Origin: JASFJH01 sp050117725 | Lineage (GTDB): Bacteria > Pseudomonadota > Gammaproteobacteria > AKS1 | Length of the DNA: 24,888 nt | Assembly: GCA_050117725.1 (NCBI GenBank) | Contig: JASFME010000008.1 | Span: forward strand, 1 to 24,888 | Direction: 5' to 3' | Shown: in pieces, positions 9,438 through 17,556 of the stretch | Layout of the letters: every line of letters begins with the position of its first letter | Numbering within the stretch: position 1 is the first letter of the stretch | Made by a program: the position numbers and the translations under genes | Notes under the pieces: model-generated | Told to the model about the DNA's origin: nothing | Databases searched by the model: none | The model's input: the letters and a program-made list of their open reading frames with translations, nothing else

Positions 9438-10445
9438 ATGGCTATTAAAGTCGGTATTAATGGTTTTGGCCGCATCGGTCGTATGGCGTTCCGTGCCATC
9501 GCAAAAGATTTCGCTGATGACATCGAAGTTGTGGGTATCAACGACCTGCTGGACGCGGATTACCTGGCCTACATGCTGAAGTATGATTCGGTACACGGTC
9601 GTTTCGACGGTGATGTTGCGGTTGACGGCAACAACCTCGTGGTTAACGGCAAGACCATCCGCCTGACTGCCGAGCGTGATCCGGCCAACCTGAAGTGGAG
9701 CGACATCAACGCCGATCTCGTTATCGAATGTACCGGTTTCTTCCTCACCGAAGAAACCTGCCAGAAGCACATCGATGCCGGCGCGAAGAAGGTTGTCATG
9801 TCTGCGCCTTCAAAAGACGGTACGCCGATGTTCGTGCACGGCGTTAACCACGACACCTATGCCGGCCAGAGCATCGTTTCTGCCGCTTCCTGTACCACCA
9901 ACTGCCTGGCACCGGTCGCCAAGGTCCTGAACGACAAGTGGGGCATCAAGCGCGGCCTGATGACAACTGTGCACGCTGCTACAGCCACGCAGAAGACGGT
10001 TGACGGTCCTTCCATGAAGGATTGGCGCGGTGGTCGCGGTATCCTGGAAAACATCATCCCGTCATCAACCGGTGCGGCCAAGGCCGTAGGCGTGGTACTG
10101 CCGGAACTGAACGGCAAGCTGACAGGCATGGCTTTCCGTGTGCCGACTTCAGACGTGTCTGTTGTTGACCTGACCGTTGAGCTGGAAAAAGACGCTTCAT
10201 ACGAAGATATCTGCGCAGCGATGAAGGCCGCATCAGAGTCCGGTCCGATGAGCGAAACCCTTGGCTACACCGACGAGAAGGTGGTTTCTACCGACTTCCG
10301 CGGCTGTGGCAACTCATCGATCTTTGATGCCGAAGCCGGTATTGCCCTGGACGGCACGTTCGTCAAGCTGGTTTCCTGGTATGACAACGAGTACGGCTAT
10401 ACCTGCAACATGCTTCGCTTTGTCAAGCACGTGGCCGCCAACTAA
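9438..10445 (+). CDS. gap: Glyceraldehyde-3-phosphate dehydrogenase, type I
   Basis: Interconverts glyceraldehyde-3-phosphate and 1,3-bisphosphoglycerate. The 335-residue protein has the Rossmann start INGFGRIGRMAFRA, the catalytic Cys152 in SAASCTTNCLAP and His179 in TTVHAATATQK. The C-terminus VSWYDNEYGYT is also characteristic. Residues 34-37 are INDL, the Asn-Asp pair typical of NAD-preferring E. coli GapA-like enzymes rather than the NADPH-using plastid form. An AAGGGAG Shine-Dalgarno sits nine bases before the ATG. A hairpin terminator and a repeat separate it from pgk, so part of the message probably ends here. Confidence 0.97.
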   Translation: MAIKVGINGFGRIGRMAFRAIAKDFADDIEVVGINDLLDADYLAYMLKYDSVHGRFDGDVAVDGNNLVVNGKTIRLTAERDPANLKWSDINADLVIECTGFFLTEETCQKHIDAGAKKVVMSAPSKDGTPMFVHGVNHDTYAGQSIVSAASCTTNCLAPVAKVLNDKWGIKRGLMTTVHAATATQKTVDGPSMKDWRGGRGILENIIPSSTGAAKAVGVVLPELNGKLTGMAFRVPTSDVSVVDLTVELEKDASYEDICAAMKAASESGPMSETLGYTDEKVVSTDFRGCGNSSIFDAEAGIALDGTFVKLVSWYDNEYGYTCNMLRFVKHVAAN

Positions 10446-10458
10446 GTAGTTAAGTATG

Positions 10459-10490
10459 CCGCCCGGTAAAATACCGGGCGGTGTTACTTT
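10459..10490 (+). terminator. Probable intrinsic terminator after gap
   Basis: CCGCCCGGTA-AAA-TACCGGGCGG forms a perfect 10-bp stem 14 bp after the gap stop codon. The following TGTTACTTT is a poor U-tract, so termination is probably partial, or the hairpin protects the gap mRNA end. Confidence 0.6.
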
Positions 10491-10504
10491 CAAATGAAAA
10501 GATC

Positions 10505-10655
10505 TATCAACGCAGAGACGCCAAGACGCAAAGGACCGCGGAGTGTGTTTGTATTGATGGAAGGAAGTTACGGGAAATACTAAACGCAAGAGTGCAATCC
10601 ATTTTCAGAAAACTTTGCGTTCTCAGCGTCTTTGCGCCTTTGCGTTTAATATTTT
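10505..10655. repeat. Intergenic inverted repeat of the ACGCAGAGACGC/GCGTCTTTGCG type
   Basis: The left arm (10509-10535) contains CGCAGAGACGCCAAGACGCAAAGG and the right arm (10612-10650) contains CTTTGCGTTCTCAGCGTCTTTGCGCCTTTGCG, which is its imperfect inverse complement. The ~75 bp between them has another single unit (ACGCAAGAGTGC) and no ORF. Each arm is a run of 6-10 bp units on the theme ACGCAAAG or ACGCAGAG. It ends just before a short AT-rich stretch and the pgk Shine-Dalgarno. From memory, similar runs occur in intergenic DNA of many unrelated bacteria; no transposase or flanking duplication is visible here. Confidence 0.75.
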
Positions 10656-10683
10656 TAATATTTTAGTCTTTAGGAGTTTGCAC

Positions 10684-11862
10684 ATGTCTTTCATCAAGCT
10701 GACTGATCTCGACCTGGCCGGCAAGCGCGTACTGATCCGTGCCGATCTGAACGTCCCGGTCAAGGGTGGCAAGGTAACCTCGGATGCGCGTATTACCGCG
10801 TCAATGCCGACGATTGAGCACTGCATGAAGGCCGGAGCAGCAGTCATGGTCATGTCGCACCGTGGTCGCCCGGAAGAAGGCAAGGCCGACGAGGAAAACT
10901 CCATGCAGCCGATCGCTGCTGATATGTCCGCCAAGCTGGGTAAAGAGGTTCGCCTGGTCAAGGACTACCTCGACAATGCCCCTGACGTTGCAGCCGGCGA
11001 ATGTGTCTTGTTGGAAAACGTACGGTTCAATGCAGGCGAGAAGAAAGACGACGAAGCGTTGGCGAAGAAGTACGCCGCACTGTGTGACGTGTTTGTCATG
11101 GATGCCTTCGGTACGGCACACCGCGCCCAGGCTTCCACGCATGGCGTTGGCAAATTCGCACCGACTGCCTGTGCCGGCCTGTTGCTCGCCGATGAACTGG
11201 ATAACCTGGCCAAGGCCCTGGCCAATCCGGCCCGCCCGATGGTGGCAATTGTCGGTGGTTCCAAGGTGTCTACCAAGCTGACCGTGCTCGAAGCGCTGTC
11301 GGAAAAGGTTGACCAGCTCGTGGTCGGCGGTGGTATCGCCAATACCTTCCTCAAGGCCATGGGGCATAATGTCGGCAAGTCACTCTGCGAAGATGATCTC
11401 GTCGATACGGCGAAGGCGCTCATAGAAAAAATGCAGGCGCGTGGTGCAAACATTCCGATCGCTGTAGACGTTGTGGTGGGCAAGAACTTCGCCGAAGACG
11501 AACCGGCAGTACTGAAAAACGCCGATGAAGTGGCAGATGACGAAATGATCTTCGACATTGGACCGAAGTCAGCGCAGGAACTGGCCGATATCATCAGCAA
11601 GGCCGGCACAATTGTCTGGAACGGCCCGGTCGGCGTATTCGAATTCGACCAGTTCGGCGAAGGCACAAAGACTGTGTCGATGGCGATTGCCAACGCCGAT
11701 GGCTTCAGCCTGGCCGGCGGTGGCGACACCATTGCGGCGATCCAGAAATACGATATCTATGACAAGGTATCCTATATCTCAACAGCCGGTGGCGCGTTCC
11801 TGGAGTACCTGGAAGGCAAGACCCTGCCGGCTGTGGCCATGCTCGAAGAGCGCGCCAAATAA
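10684..11862 (+). CDS. pgk: Phosphoglycerate kinase
   Basis: Transfers the acyl phosphate of 1,3-bisphosphoglycerate to ADP in glycolysis, or the reverse in the Calvin cycle and gluconeogenesis. The 392-residue length is normal for the bacterial enzyme. It starts MSFIKLTDLDLAGKRVLIRADLNVP with the classic RADLNVP motif. SHRGRP, LLENVRF, GGSKVSTKL, IVWNGPVGVFEFDQF and GGGDTIAAI follow in the usual order, covering both the substrate and the nucleotide lobes. I chose ATG 10684 because AGGAG lies seven bases upstream. The in-frame ATG at 10615 lies inside the repeat and adds 23 unrelated residues. Confidence 0.97.
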   Translation: MSFIKLTDLDLAGKRVLIRADLNVPVKGGKVTSDARITASMPTIEHCMKAGAAVMVMSHRGRPEEGKADEENSMQPIAADMSAKLGKEVRLVKDYLDNAPDVAAGECVLLENVRFNAGEKKDDEALAKKYAALCDVFVMDAFGTAHRAQASTHGVGKFAPTACAGLLLADELDNLAKALANPARPMVAIVGGSKVSTKLTVLEALSEKVDQLVVGGGIANTFLKAMGHNVGKSLCEDDLVDTAKALIEKMQARGANIPIAVDVVVGKNFAEDEPAVLKNADEVADDEMIFDIGPKSAQELADIISKAGTIVWNGPVGVFEFDQFGEGTKTVSMAIANADGFSLAGGGDTIAAIQKYDIYDKVSYISTAGGAFLEYLEGKTLPAVAMLEERAK

Positions 11863-11969
11863 CAGACAAGACCCGGGCGGTATCGTCGCAAGCTGTCATA
11901 CAGGAACGGTCATGCCGTGTTACAGTATCCGACCTTGCTAGCTACCGCCTGAGACTTGAGAACATATAT

Positions 11970-13421
11970 ATGATGCGAAGAACCAAAATCGTTGCCACGC
12001 TCGGCCCGCGATCTGACGATGCCAAGGTGCTCGACAAGATGATCGCGGCCGGTATGGACGTGGCACGCCTGAATTTTTCCCATGACAGTGGCGAGGTGCA
12101 TAAACACCGCGCCGAAACCGCGCGGAATCGGGCCCGTGCGCATGGTCGCCAGATTGGTGTTGTTGCCGATCTGCAGGGGCCGAAGATCCGTGTGGACCGT
12201 TTCACGGATGGCAAGGTCATGCTGGAAGAAGGGGCAAGCTTTATCCTCGATGCGGCACATGATCCAGCTGCCGGCAACCTGGAGCGCGTCGGGATTGCCT
12301 ACAAGGAATTGCCGAATGACGTCCACCGTGGCGATACACTGTTGCTCAACGACGGCCGCGTTGTCTTGTGGGTCGAGGAAGTTGTAGGCACTGAAATTCG
12401 TACCCGTGTGACTGTTGGTGGTGAGCTGTCCGACAAGAAGGGCATCAACCGCCAGGGCGGAGGGCTTTCAGCGCCTGCCTTGACCGACAAGGATCGCGAA
12501 GACATCAAGGCAGCTGCCGCACTCAAGGCAGATTACCTCGCCGTATCTTTTGTACGTACAGCCGAGGATGTGCATGAAGCACGCCGTCTCCTGCAAAAGG
12601 CGGGGGGCAAGGGCGGTATTATCGCCAAGGTTGAGCGCGCCGAGGCCCTGGACAACCTCGAAGAGATTATCGAGGCCTCGGATGCGATCATGGTCGCACG
12701 TGGCGATCTCGGCGTGGAAATCGGTGACGAGGCCCTGCCGCCGGTACAGAAAGAAATGATTACGATGTCGCGGGACATGAACCGTGTCGTGATCACGGCG
12801 ACACAGATGATGGAGTCGATGATCGAACATCCGATCCCGACCCGTGCCGAAGTCTTCGATGTGGCCAATGCCGTTCTTGATGGTACCGATGCCGTGATGC
12901 TGTCGGCCGAAACGGCAATGGGCAAGTACCCGGACAAGGCCATCGCGGCCATGGACCGTATCTGCCGCGGCGCGGAGAAACAGCGCAAGGTCACGCACTC
13001 GGATCACCGCATCAATACGCGGTTTGAACTCATCGACGAGGCCATTGCCATGGCGACAATGTATACCGCCAACCACCTCGGGGTGAAGGCGATTGCCGCG
13101 CTCACCGAATCCGGTTCGACCCCGCTGTGGATGTCACGTATCAGTTCGGGTATCCCGATTTACGCGTTGACCAAGCATGTTGCAACGCGCCGCAAGGTGA
13201 CGCTGTACCGCGGTGTCTACCCGGTCAGCTTCGAGACCGAGACCACGGATCATGCCGAGGTCAACAAGGAAGCGATTGATGAACTTGTGCGTCGTGGTGC
13301 AGTGCGCGATGGCGATCTGGTAATCATCACCAAGGGCGATCTTCTCGGTGTCCTGGGTGGCACCAATGCCATGAAGATTGTGCGTGTTGGTGATTTGGAG
13401 GTGCCGCAGGCTAACGAGTAG
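11970..13421 (+). CDS. pyk: Pyruvate kinase
   Basis: Makes pyruvate and ATP from phosphoenolpyruvate and ADP. The 483-residue protein has RRTKIVATLGPRSDD at the N-terminus, DLQGPKIRV, and the active-site block MVARGDLGVEIG. The substrate motif ITATQMMESMI and the loop TRAEVFDVANAVLDGTDAVMLSAETAMGKYP also match, with a C-terminal effector-like domain. The E. coli PykA-type (AMP/sugar-phosphate regulated) is the nearest match by length and N-terminus, but I cannot assign the effector. The start is ATG 11970 or the adjacent ATG 11973; the Shine-Dalgarno is weak. The 107 bp to pgk holds only a loose GGCGGTA/TACCGCC inverted pair. Confidence 0.96.
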   Translation: MMRRTKIVATLGPRSDDAKVLDKMIAAGMDVARLNFSHDSGEVHKHRAETARNRARAHGRQIGVVADLQGPKIRVDRFTDGKVMLEEGASFILDAAHDPAAGNLERVGIAYKELPNDVHRGDTLLLNDGRVVLWVEEVVGTEIRTRVTVGGELSDKKGINRQGGGLSAPALTDKDREDIKAAAALKADYLAVSFVRTAEDVHEARRLLQKAGGKGGIIAKVERAEALDNLEEIIEASDAIMVARGDLGVEIGDEALPPVQKEMITMSRDMNRVVITATQMMESMIEHPIPTRAEVFDVANAVLDGTDAVMLSAETAMGKYPDKAIAAMDRICRGAEKQRKVTHSDHRINTRFELIDEAIAMATMYTANHLGVKAIAALTESGSTPLWMSRISSGIPIYALTKHVATRRKVTLYRGVYPVSFETETTDHAEVNKEAIDELVRRGAVRDGDLVIITKGDLLGVLGGTNAMKIVRVGDLEVPQANE

Positions 13422-13486
13422 AATGGCGGCATCTATTAAAATTTATTCTTTCAGGCATTAACTAACGACAATATCAGGAGGTCGAC

Positions 13487-14551
13487 ATGGCCCTCATTTC
13501 AATGCGTCAACTGCTGGATTATGCTGCCGAAAACGATTTCGGTATGCCGGCATTCAACGTTAACAATATGGAACAGGTTCACGCCATTATGCAGGCGGCG
13601 GATGAAACCAACAGCCCGGTTATCATGCAGGGTTCGGCAGGTGCACGTTCTTATGCAGGTGAGCCGTTCCTGCGTCACCTGATCACGGCGGCAACAGAAA
13701 TGTACCCGCACATTCCGATTGTTATGCACCAGGATCACGGTTCAGAACCGGCGGTATGTCTGCGTTCCATCCAGTCCGGTTTCACCTCGGTCATGATGGA
13801 CGGTTCCCTCATGTCTGACATGAAGACACCTGCATCCTATGAATACAACGTTGACGTAACTCGCGAAGTGGTCAAGATGGCCCACGCCGGCGGTGTTTCC
13901 GTTGAAGGCGAACTGGGTTGCCTGGGTTCACTGGAAACCGGCATGGCCGCTGAGGAAGACGGCTCTGGCGCTGAAGGCAAGCTCGATATGGATCAGCTGC
14001 TGACCGGTGTTGAGGAAGCCGCTGACTTCGTCAAGGCCACCGGTGTTGATGCCCTGGCAATTGCCATCGGTACCTCGCACGGTGCCTACAAGTTCACCCA
14101 GGAGCCGACTGGCGAAATCCTGCGTATCGACCGCATCAAGGAAATTCACGCCCGCATCCCGGACACGCACCTGGTCATGCACGGTTCCTCTTCTGTGCCG
14201 CAGGACTGGTTGAAGATCATCAACGATTACGGTGGTGACATGGGCCAGACCTATGGTGTGCCGGTTGAGGAAATCCAGGAAGGTATCAAGAACGGCGTGC
14301 GCAAGGTCAACATCGATACCGACCTGCGCATGGCCTCTACCGGTGCGGTTCGCAGGCATCTTGAAGAGAACAAATCGAACTTTGACCCGCGTAAATTCCT
14401 CAAGGCCTCTACCGCAGGCATGAAGGAAATCTGCAAGGCGCGTTACGAAGCCTTCGGCTGTGCCGGGCATGCTTCGAAGATCAAGCCGGTCAGCCTCGAA
14501 GTCATGTTCCAGCGCTACGCGGCTGGTGAACTGGACCCGAAGGTGAAATAA
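13487..14551 (+). CDS. fba: Fructose-bisphosphate aldolase, class II
   Basis: A zinc-dependent aldolase that cleaves or forms fructose-1,6-bisphosphate, and often sedoheptulose bisphosphate in Calvin-cycle relatives. The 354-residue protein starts MALISMRQLLDYAAENDFGMPAFNVNN. It carries the metal/active-site motif HQDHG (81-85), EGELGCLG, the TSHGAYK segment, MHGSSSVPQ, and KVNIDTDLRMA for phosphate binding. This is the CbbA-like subtype found beside tkt, gap and pgk in many autotrophic proteobacteria, although E. coli FbaA differs. An ideal AGGAGGT Shine-Dalgarno precedes the ATG, pyk lies 65 bp upstream, and a strong terminator ends the block. No RuBisCO or phosphoribulokinase is in the window, so autotrophy is only a possibility. 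Confidence 0.96.
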   Translation: MALISMRQLLDYAAENDFGMPAFNVNNMEQVHAIMQAADETNSPVIMQGSAGARSYAGEPFLRHLITAATEMYPHIPIVMHQDHGSEPAVCLRSIQSGFTSVMMDGSLMSDMKTPASYEYNVDVTREVVKMAHAGGVSVEGELGCLGSLETGMAAEEDGSGAEGKLDMDQLLTGVEEAADFVKATGVDALAIAIGTSHGAYKFTQEPTGEILRIDRIKEIHARIPDTHLVMHGSSSVPQDWLKIINDYGGDMGQTYGVPVEEIQEGIKNGVRKVNIDTDLRMASTGAVRRHLEENKSNFDPRKFLKASTAGMKEICKARYEAFGCAGHASKIKPVSLEVMFQRYAAGELDPKVK

Positions 14552-14574
14552 ACCTTCCAGTTCGGCTATCCCTG

Positions 14575-14605
14575 AAAGGGCGCACCTCGGTGCGCCCTTT
14601 TTTGT
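14575..14605 (+). terminator. Intrinsic terminator after fba
   Basis: AAGGGCGCACC-TC-GGTGCGCCCTT forms a perfect 11-bp stem followed by TTTTTGTTG, 24 bp after the fba stop. It closes the tkt-to-fba block. Confidence 0.93.
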
Positions 14606-14613
14606 TGTGTCAG

Positions 14614-14635
14614 GATGCTGCCCTGGGGCAGCATC
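14614..14635. repeat. Short perfect palindrome downstream of the fba terminator
   Basis: GATGCTGCCC-TG-GGGCAGCATC pairs 10 bp each side. It is not followed by a U-tract on either strand, so it is not a standard terminator. It could be a protein-binding site or an mRNA hairpin in the leader of the DUF748 gene. Confidence 0.45.
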
Positions 14636-14761
14636 ATAAATTCCATATCTTGTTCGGTATTTCTGGCTTTTTTCGCTGGAATATTGGAGTCTTGTAAAGA
14701 GTATGGTTTGACTTTGCACTGAAGTCAGAGATTTGTCACCTTTTGCCTGCATGGGTATGGC

Positions 14762-16954
14762 ATGACCTTCAATAAACACAAAATCCTGCAATGGACCGGC
14801 GTGAGTATGGCCGCTCTGGTTTTATTGTTCGCGATTGTGATTGCCTTGTTGCCGTTAATGATGCGCTACGGTTTTGAATCCTGGGCCGAAGACCGTGGCC
14901 TGTCAGGCAGTATTACAGAAGTCGAAATTTCCCTGACCGATGGCCAGCTACGGCTGACGGACATCAAGTTGCTGGATGGCCAGAACAAGGGCATGCAGGT
15001 CGGCGAGGCCTTTGTCCAGGTGCACCTGCGTGATTTGTGGCACAGGCGTGTCACTATCGAAGACGTGCAGATCACATCGCTCAGTATCGATGCGAAGCGG
15101 ACAGCGGCCGGTGAACTGACCATCGCCGGCGTAAAGCAGCAGGCAGAGGCGCAACCGGAAGAAGCAGAGACGGGCAAGAACGCAGAACCCTGGCAGGTCA
15201 CGCTGGCCCCCACCCGGGTGACGGCCGTACGTTTCTGCATGGACTCGGAAGAAACCACAGCACGTGCCGCCTATGCCACCTGTGCCAACCTGCAAAGCCT
15301 GGCCTGGCAGGGCAGCGTACAGCTGATCACAGGCACCGCCACGACAGCAGCCGCGTTGAGTATCAATGGCAACTTACAACTGGCCGGTGTCACTGTTGAC
15401 GATATACTACGTGCCCGGCGCATGCTGGAAATCACTGATTTGAGTCTGTCTGGCAGCGCGACGACCGCACCGGCCTTGAGCTTCAATGGCGATCTGCAAC
15501 TGACGGGTGCCAGCGTTGACGATACCGTACGTGCGAGGCGCATCCTGCAGGTCAGTGAGCTGAGCCTGTCCGGTATTGCCCTGAACGGTACGAATGACGT
15601 CAGTATCACGCAGATTGCCGGCAGTGGCTTCAAGTCATTGCAGCGTAGCACAGAAGCTGCGGATGACTACCTGCTTGCCTGGCAGCAGCTTGGCATGTCA
15701 GATGTGCTAGTCCGTGAAGGTAATATTCAACTGGCCGAGGTCGCGCTCGAAGGCCTGGCCGCGAACCTGCAGCGTGACAGGCAGGGTGCTCTCGAGTTGC
15801 AACAGTATCTGTCTGCCTACCAGCCAGAATTGCGGTCTGCGGACAGGCCTGACGCCGCAGCGGATTCTGGCAAACGGTCTACAGTCATGATTGGCCGGAT
15901 TTCATTGGCCGGTGATAACCGGTTGCAGATTGTAGATGAGGCGGTATCACCCGTTTTTAAACAGACGGTCAGTAATATTGTCCTGACCACCGGAGCAATT
16001 GACAGCAACTCGCCGGCACAGCCAACCGATTTTGTGCTGGGCATGCAGGTGGGCGAGTTTGGCAAGCTGGATATGAGCGGCGCGGTCACGTTATTCGCGC
16101 CGCGCCCGACGCTGAATGCGAAGGGCAAAATCCTGGCGCTGAACATCGCTGATATGTCGGCGTATGCGCGCGAATTCCTGCAGTACAAGATCAAGAGCGG
16201 ACAACTCGATGCCGACCTGGACATCAGGATCGACCAGGGGCAACTCGACAGCAAAACAAAGCTGACCCTGCACAAGTTCTATGTCGAGCCGCTCAAGGCA
16301 GAAGAAAAGGACCCGTACAAGGAAGATCTTGGTGTGCCACTGACGACCGCGTTGTCGCTGCTGCGCGAAAAGGATGATCGCATCGCGATCACCTTGCCGG
16401 TCACTGGTGATATTACTGCACCAGACTTTGCGCTCAATGATGTCATTAACAAGGTCATGGCAAAGGCGATCAGGACCACGGTGCTGACCTATTACTCGCC
16501 GTTTGGTCTGATCAGCCTGGCCAGGGGCGCCATCAACCTGGCAACCGCGCTACGCTTCGAGCCGGTTGTATTTGCGCCGAACTCGACGCAGCTCGATGCC
16601 CGGGGAATGGAACAATTACAGACCATGAGCAAGATGCTGAACGAGCGGCCCGGCATCCACCTTGTGCTGTGCGGGCATGCCACGCTGGCGGATCAATTGG
16701 TGATGTTCCCGCCCGAACCCCAAAACCAGCAGGAAAACGGTGACGAGGCAGAACGCCCGGCCATGACGCAGAAACCGGCGCTCCTGACCGGGCAGCAAAA
16801 AGAGGCACTGGTGAGCCTGGCGACGCAACGCGGCGAGGCCGTGAAACGGCACCTCGTCAACGAGCGGGGCATCGGTGCCGAACGCTTGATCCAGTGCAAC
16901 CCCGAATACGTGGAAAATGATCAGCGGGCGCCGCGTGTCAATATCTCCATCTGA
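14762..16954 (+). CDS. DUF748 / AsmA-like envelope protein
   Basis: A 730-residue protein with an N-terminal transmembrane segment (residues ~12-35, VSMAALVLLFAIVIALLPLMM) and a long periplasmic part. The N-terminal block with LTDGQLRLTDIKLLDGQ and the lengthy strand-rich middle resemble AsmA/TamB-like proteins. The stretch VPLTTALSLLREKDDRIAITLPVTGDITAPDFAL and the C-terminal FAPNSTQLDARGMEQLQTMSKMLNERPGIHLVLCGHA are typical of DUF748. Relatives are thought to bridge inner and outer membranes in lipid handling; that role is inference here. A 40-residue tandem duplication lies at residues ~193-272. The Shine-Dalgarno is weak and the start could shift a few codons. It is not tightly linked to fba, from which a terminator separates it. 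Confidence 0.82.
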   Translation: MTFNKHKILQWTGVSMAALVLLFAIVIALLPLMMRYGFESWAEDRGLSGSITEVEISLTDGQLRLTDIKLLDGQNKGMQVGEAFVQVHLRDLWHRRVTIEDVQITSLSIDAKRTAAGELTIAGVKQQAEAQPEEAETGKNAEPWQVTLAPTRVTAVRFCMDSEETTARAAYATCANLQSLAWQGSVQLITGTATTAAALSINGNLQLAGVTVDDILRARRMLEITDLSLSGSATTAPALSFNGDLQLTGASVDDTVRARRILQVSELSLSGIALNGTNDVSITQIAGSGFKSLQRSTEAADDYLLAWQQLGMSDVLVREGNIQLAEVALEGLAANLQRDRQGALELQQYLSAYQPELRSADRPDAAADSGKRSTVMIGRISLAGDNRLQIVDEAVSPVFKQTVSNIVLTTGAIDSNSPAQPTDFVLGMQVGEFGKLDMSGAVTLFAPRPTLNAKGKILALNIADMSAYAREFLQYKIKSGQLDADLDIRIDQGQLDSKTKLTLHKFYVEPLKAEEKDPYKEDLGVPLTTALSLLREKDDRIAITLPVTGDITAPDFALNDVINKVMAKAIRTTVLTYYSPFGLISLARGAINLATALRFEPVVFAPNSTQLDARGMEQLQTMSKMLNERPGIHLVLCGHATLADQLVMFPPEPQNQQENGDEAERPAMTQKPALLTGQQKEALVSLATQRGEAVKRHLVNERGIGAERLIQCNPEYVENDQRAPRVNISI
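15338..15577 (+). repeat. Two tandem 120-bp coding repeats inside the DUF748 gene
   Basis: Units 15338-15457 and 15458-15577 encode 40 residues each. About 26 of 40 are identical (ALSINGNLQL..VDDILRARRML against ALSFNGDLQL..VDDTVRARRIL). The period is exactly 120 bp and in frame, so an internal duplication lengthened the strand-rich periplasmic region and has since diverged. Confidence 0.85.
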
Positions 16955-17139
16955 GGCAAAACGCGCTGTTTTTGTCCTTTGGCCCCGGCTGGCGGCTTGT
17001 TGGCCGGTGGATTTCCCGGTATCTTCGGAATGGTCTGTTTTATGACAAAAATAGAACAACTATTCAGACGAGAGTAGCCCGGCCCATGCTGGATCCGCCT
17101 GCGGGTTGGAGTCATGGAGCCGGTGAAGGGGATAGCCCA

Positions 17140-17475
17140 ATGGAATTTTTACAGGCTGCAATGCAATACTTCACCGAGCACCCGCTGGCGGCCTTTGTAT
17201 TGTCGATGGTGTTCATGATGCCCTGCTTCCTGCCGCATTTTAACAGCCGGCAGAAACTCGTGCTGTGTACGAGTACGCTGGTATGGCTGCTGTACGGCTT
17301 CTGGGAGGTCTATATGAGCCAGGTCCAGGCGGCGTCTGCGGTGCCGCTCGGCCGCACTGATCTCGGCCTGATTGCCCCGTTCGTGTTGTTTTTCGCCGTG
17401 ATTGGTGTGATCACCATCATCAAGGGCTTTGTCAGGCCTTCCACGGAGTGTGAGGTCTCGTTCAACGAGAAATAG
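17140..17475 (+). CDS. Small integral membrane protein of unknown function
   Basis: A 111-residue protein with three likely membrane spans (about residues 15-35, 41-58 and 77-98) and a short polar tail ending VRPSTECEVSFNEK. I recognise no family. I chose ATG 17140 because AAGGGG lies seven bases upstream; the frame is open further 5' to 16972, but that part is arginine-rich and unlike the rest. It stands 185 bp after the DUF748 gene in the same direction and could share its transcript. It ends at a terminator shared with convergent purC. The residues between the second and third spans (SQVQAASAVPLGRTD) would form a soluble loop. Confidence 0.65.
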   Translation: MEFLQAAMQYFTEHPLAAFVLSMVFMMPCFLPHFNSRQKLVLCTSTLVWLLYGFWEVYMSQVQAASAVPLGRTDLGLIAPFVLFFAVIGVITIIKGFVRPSTECEVSFNEK

Positions 17476-17507
17476 ACGGGGTTGTGTGGCCTTGAGCCAG
17501 GAATAAC

Positions 17508-17541
17508 AAAGGGCGCCGCTTCGGCGCCCTTTCCGGTTTTT
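17508..17541. terminator. Bidirectional terminator between the membrane-protein gene and purC
   Basis: AAAGGGCGCCG-CTT-CGGCGCCCTTT forms an 11-bp stem. Read on the plus strand it is followed by TTT and, after CCGG, a second run of seven T residues; read on the minus strand it is followed by a shorter T run. It serves two converging genes. Confidence 0.85.
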
Positions 17542-17556
17542 TTCCGTGGCGAGACG

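Noticed and set aside
10505..10655. CRISPR array or insertion sequence
   Set aside because: The units are not evenly spaced by unique spacers and there is no transposase; it is a short inverted repeat.
14614..14635. Second terminator after fba
   Set aside because: The stem is good but no U-tract follows on either strand, so it is listed only as a palindrome.
13928..14791. 287-residue minus-strand ORF across fba and its terminator
   Set aside because: It runs through the fba terminator hairpin and is antisense to a gene with complete class II aldolase motifs.
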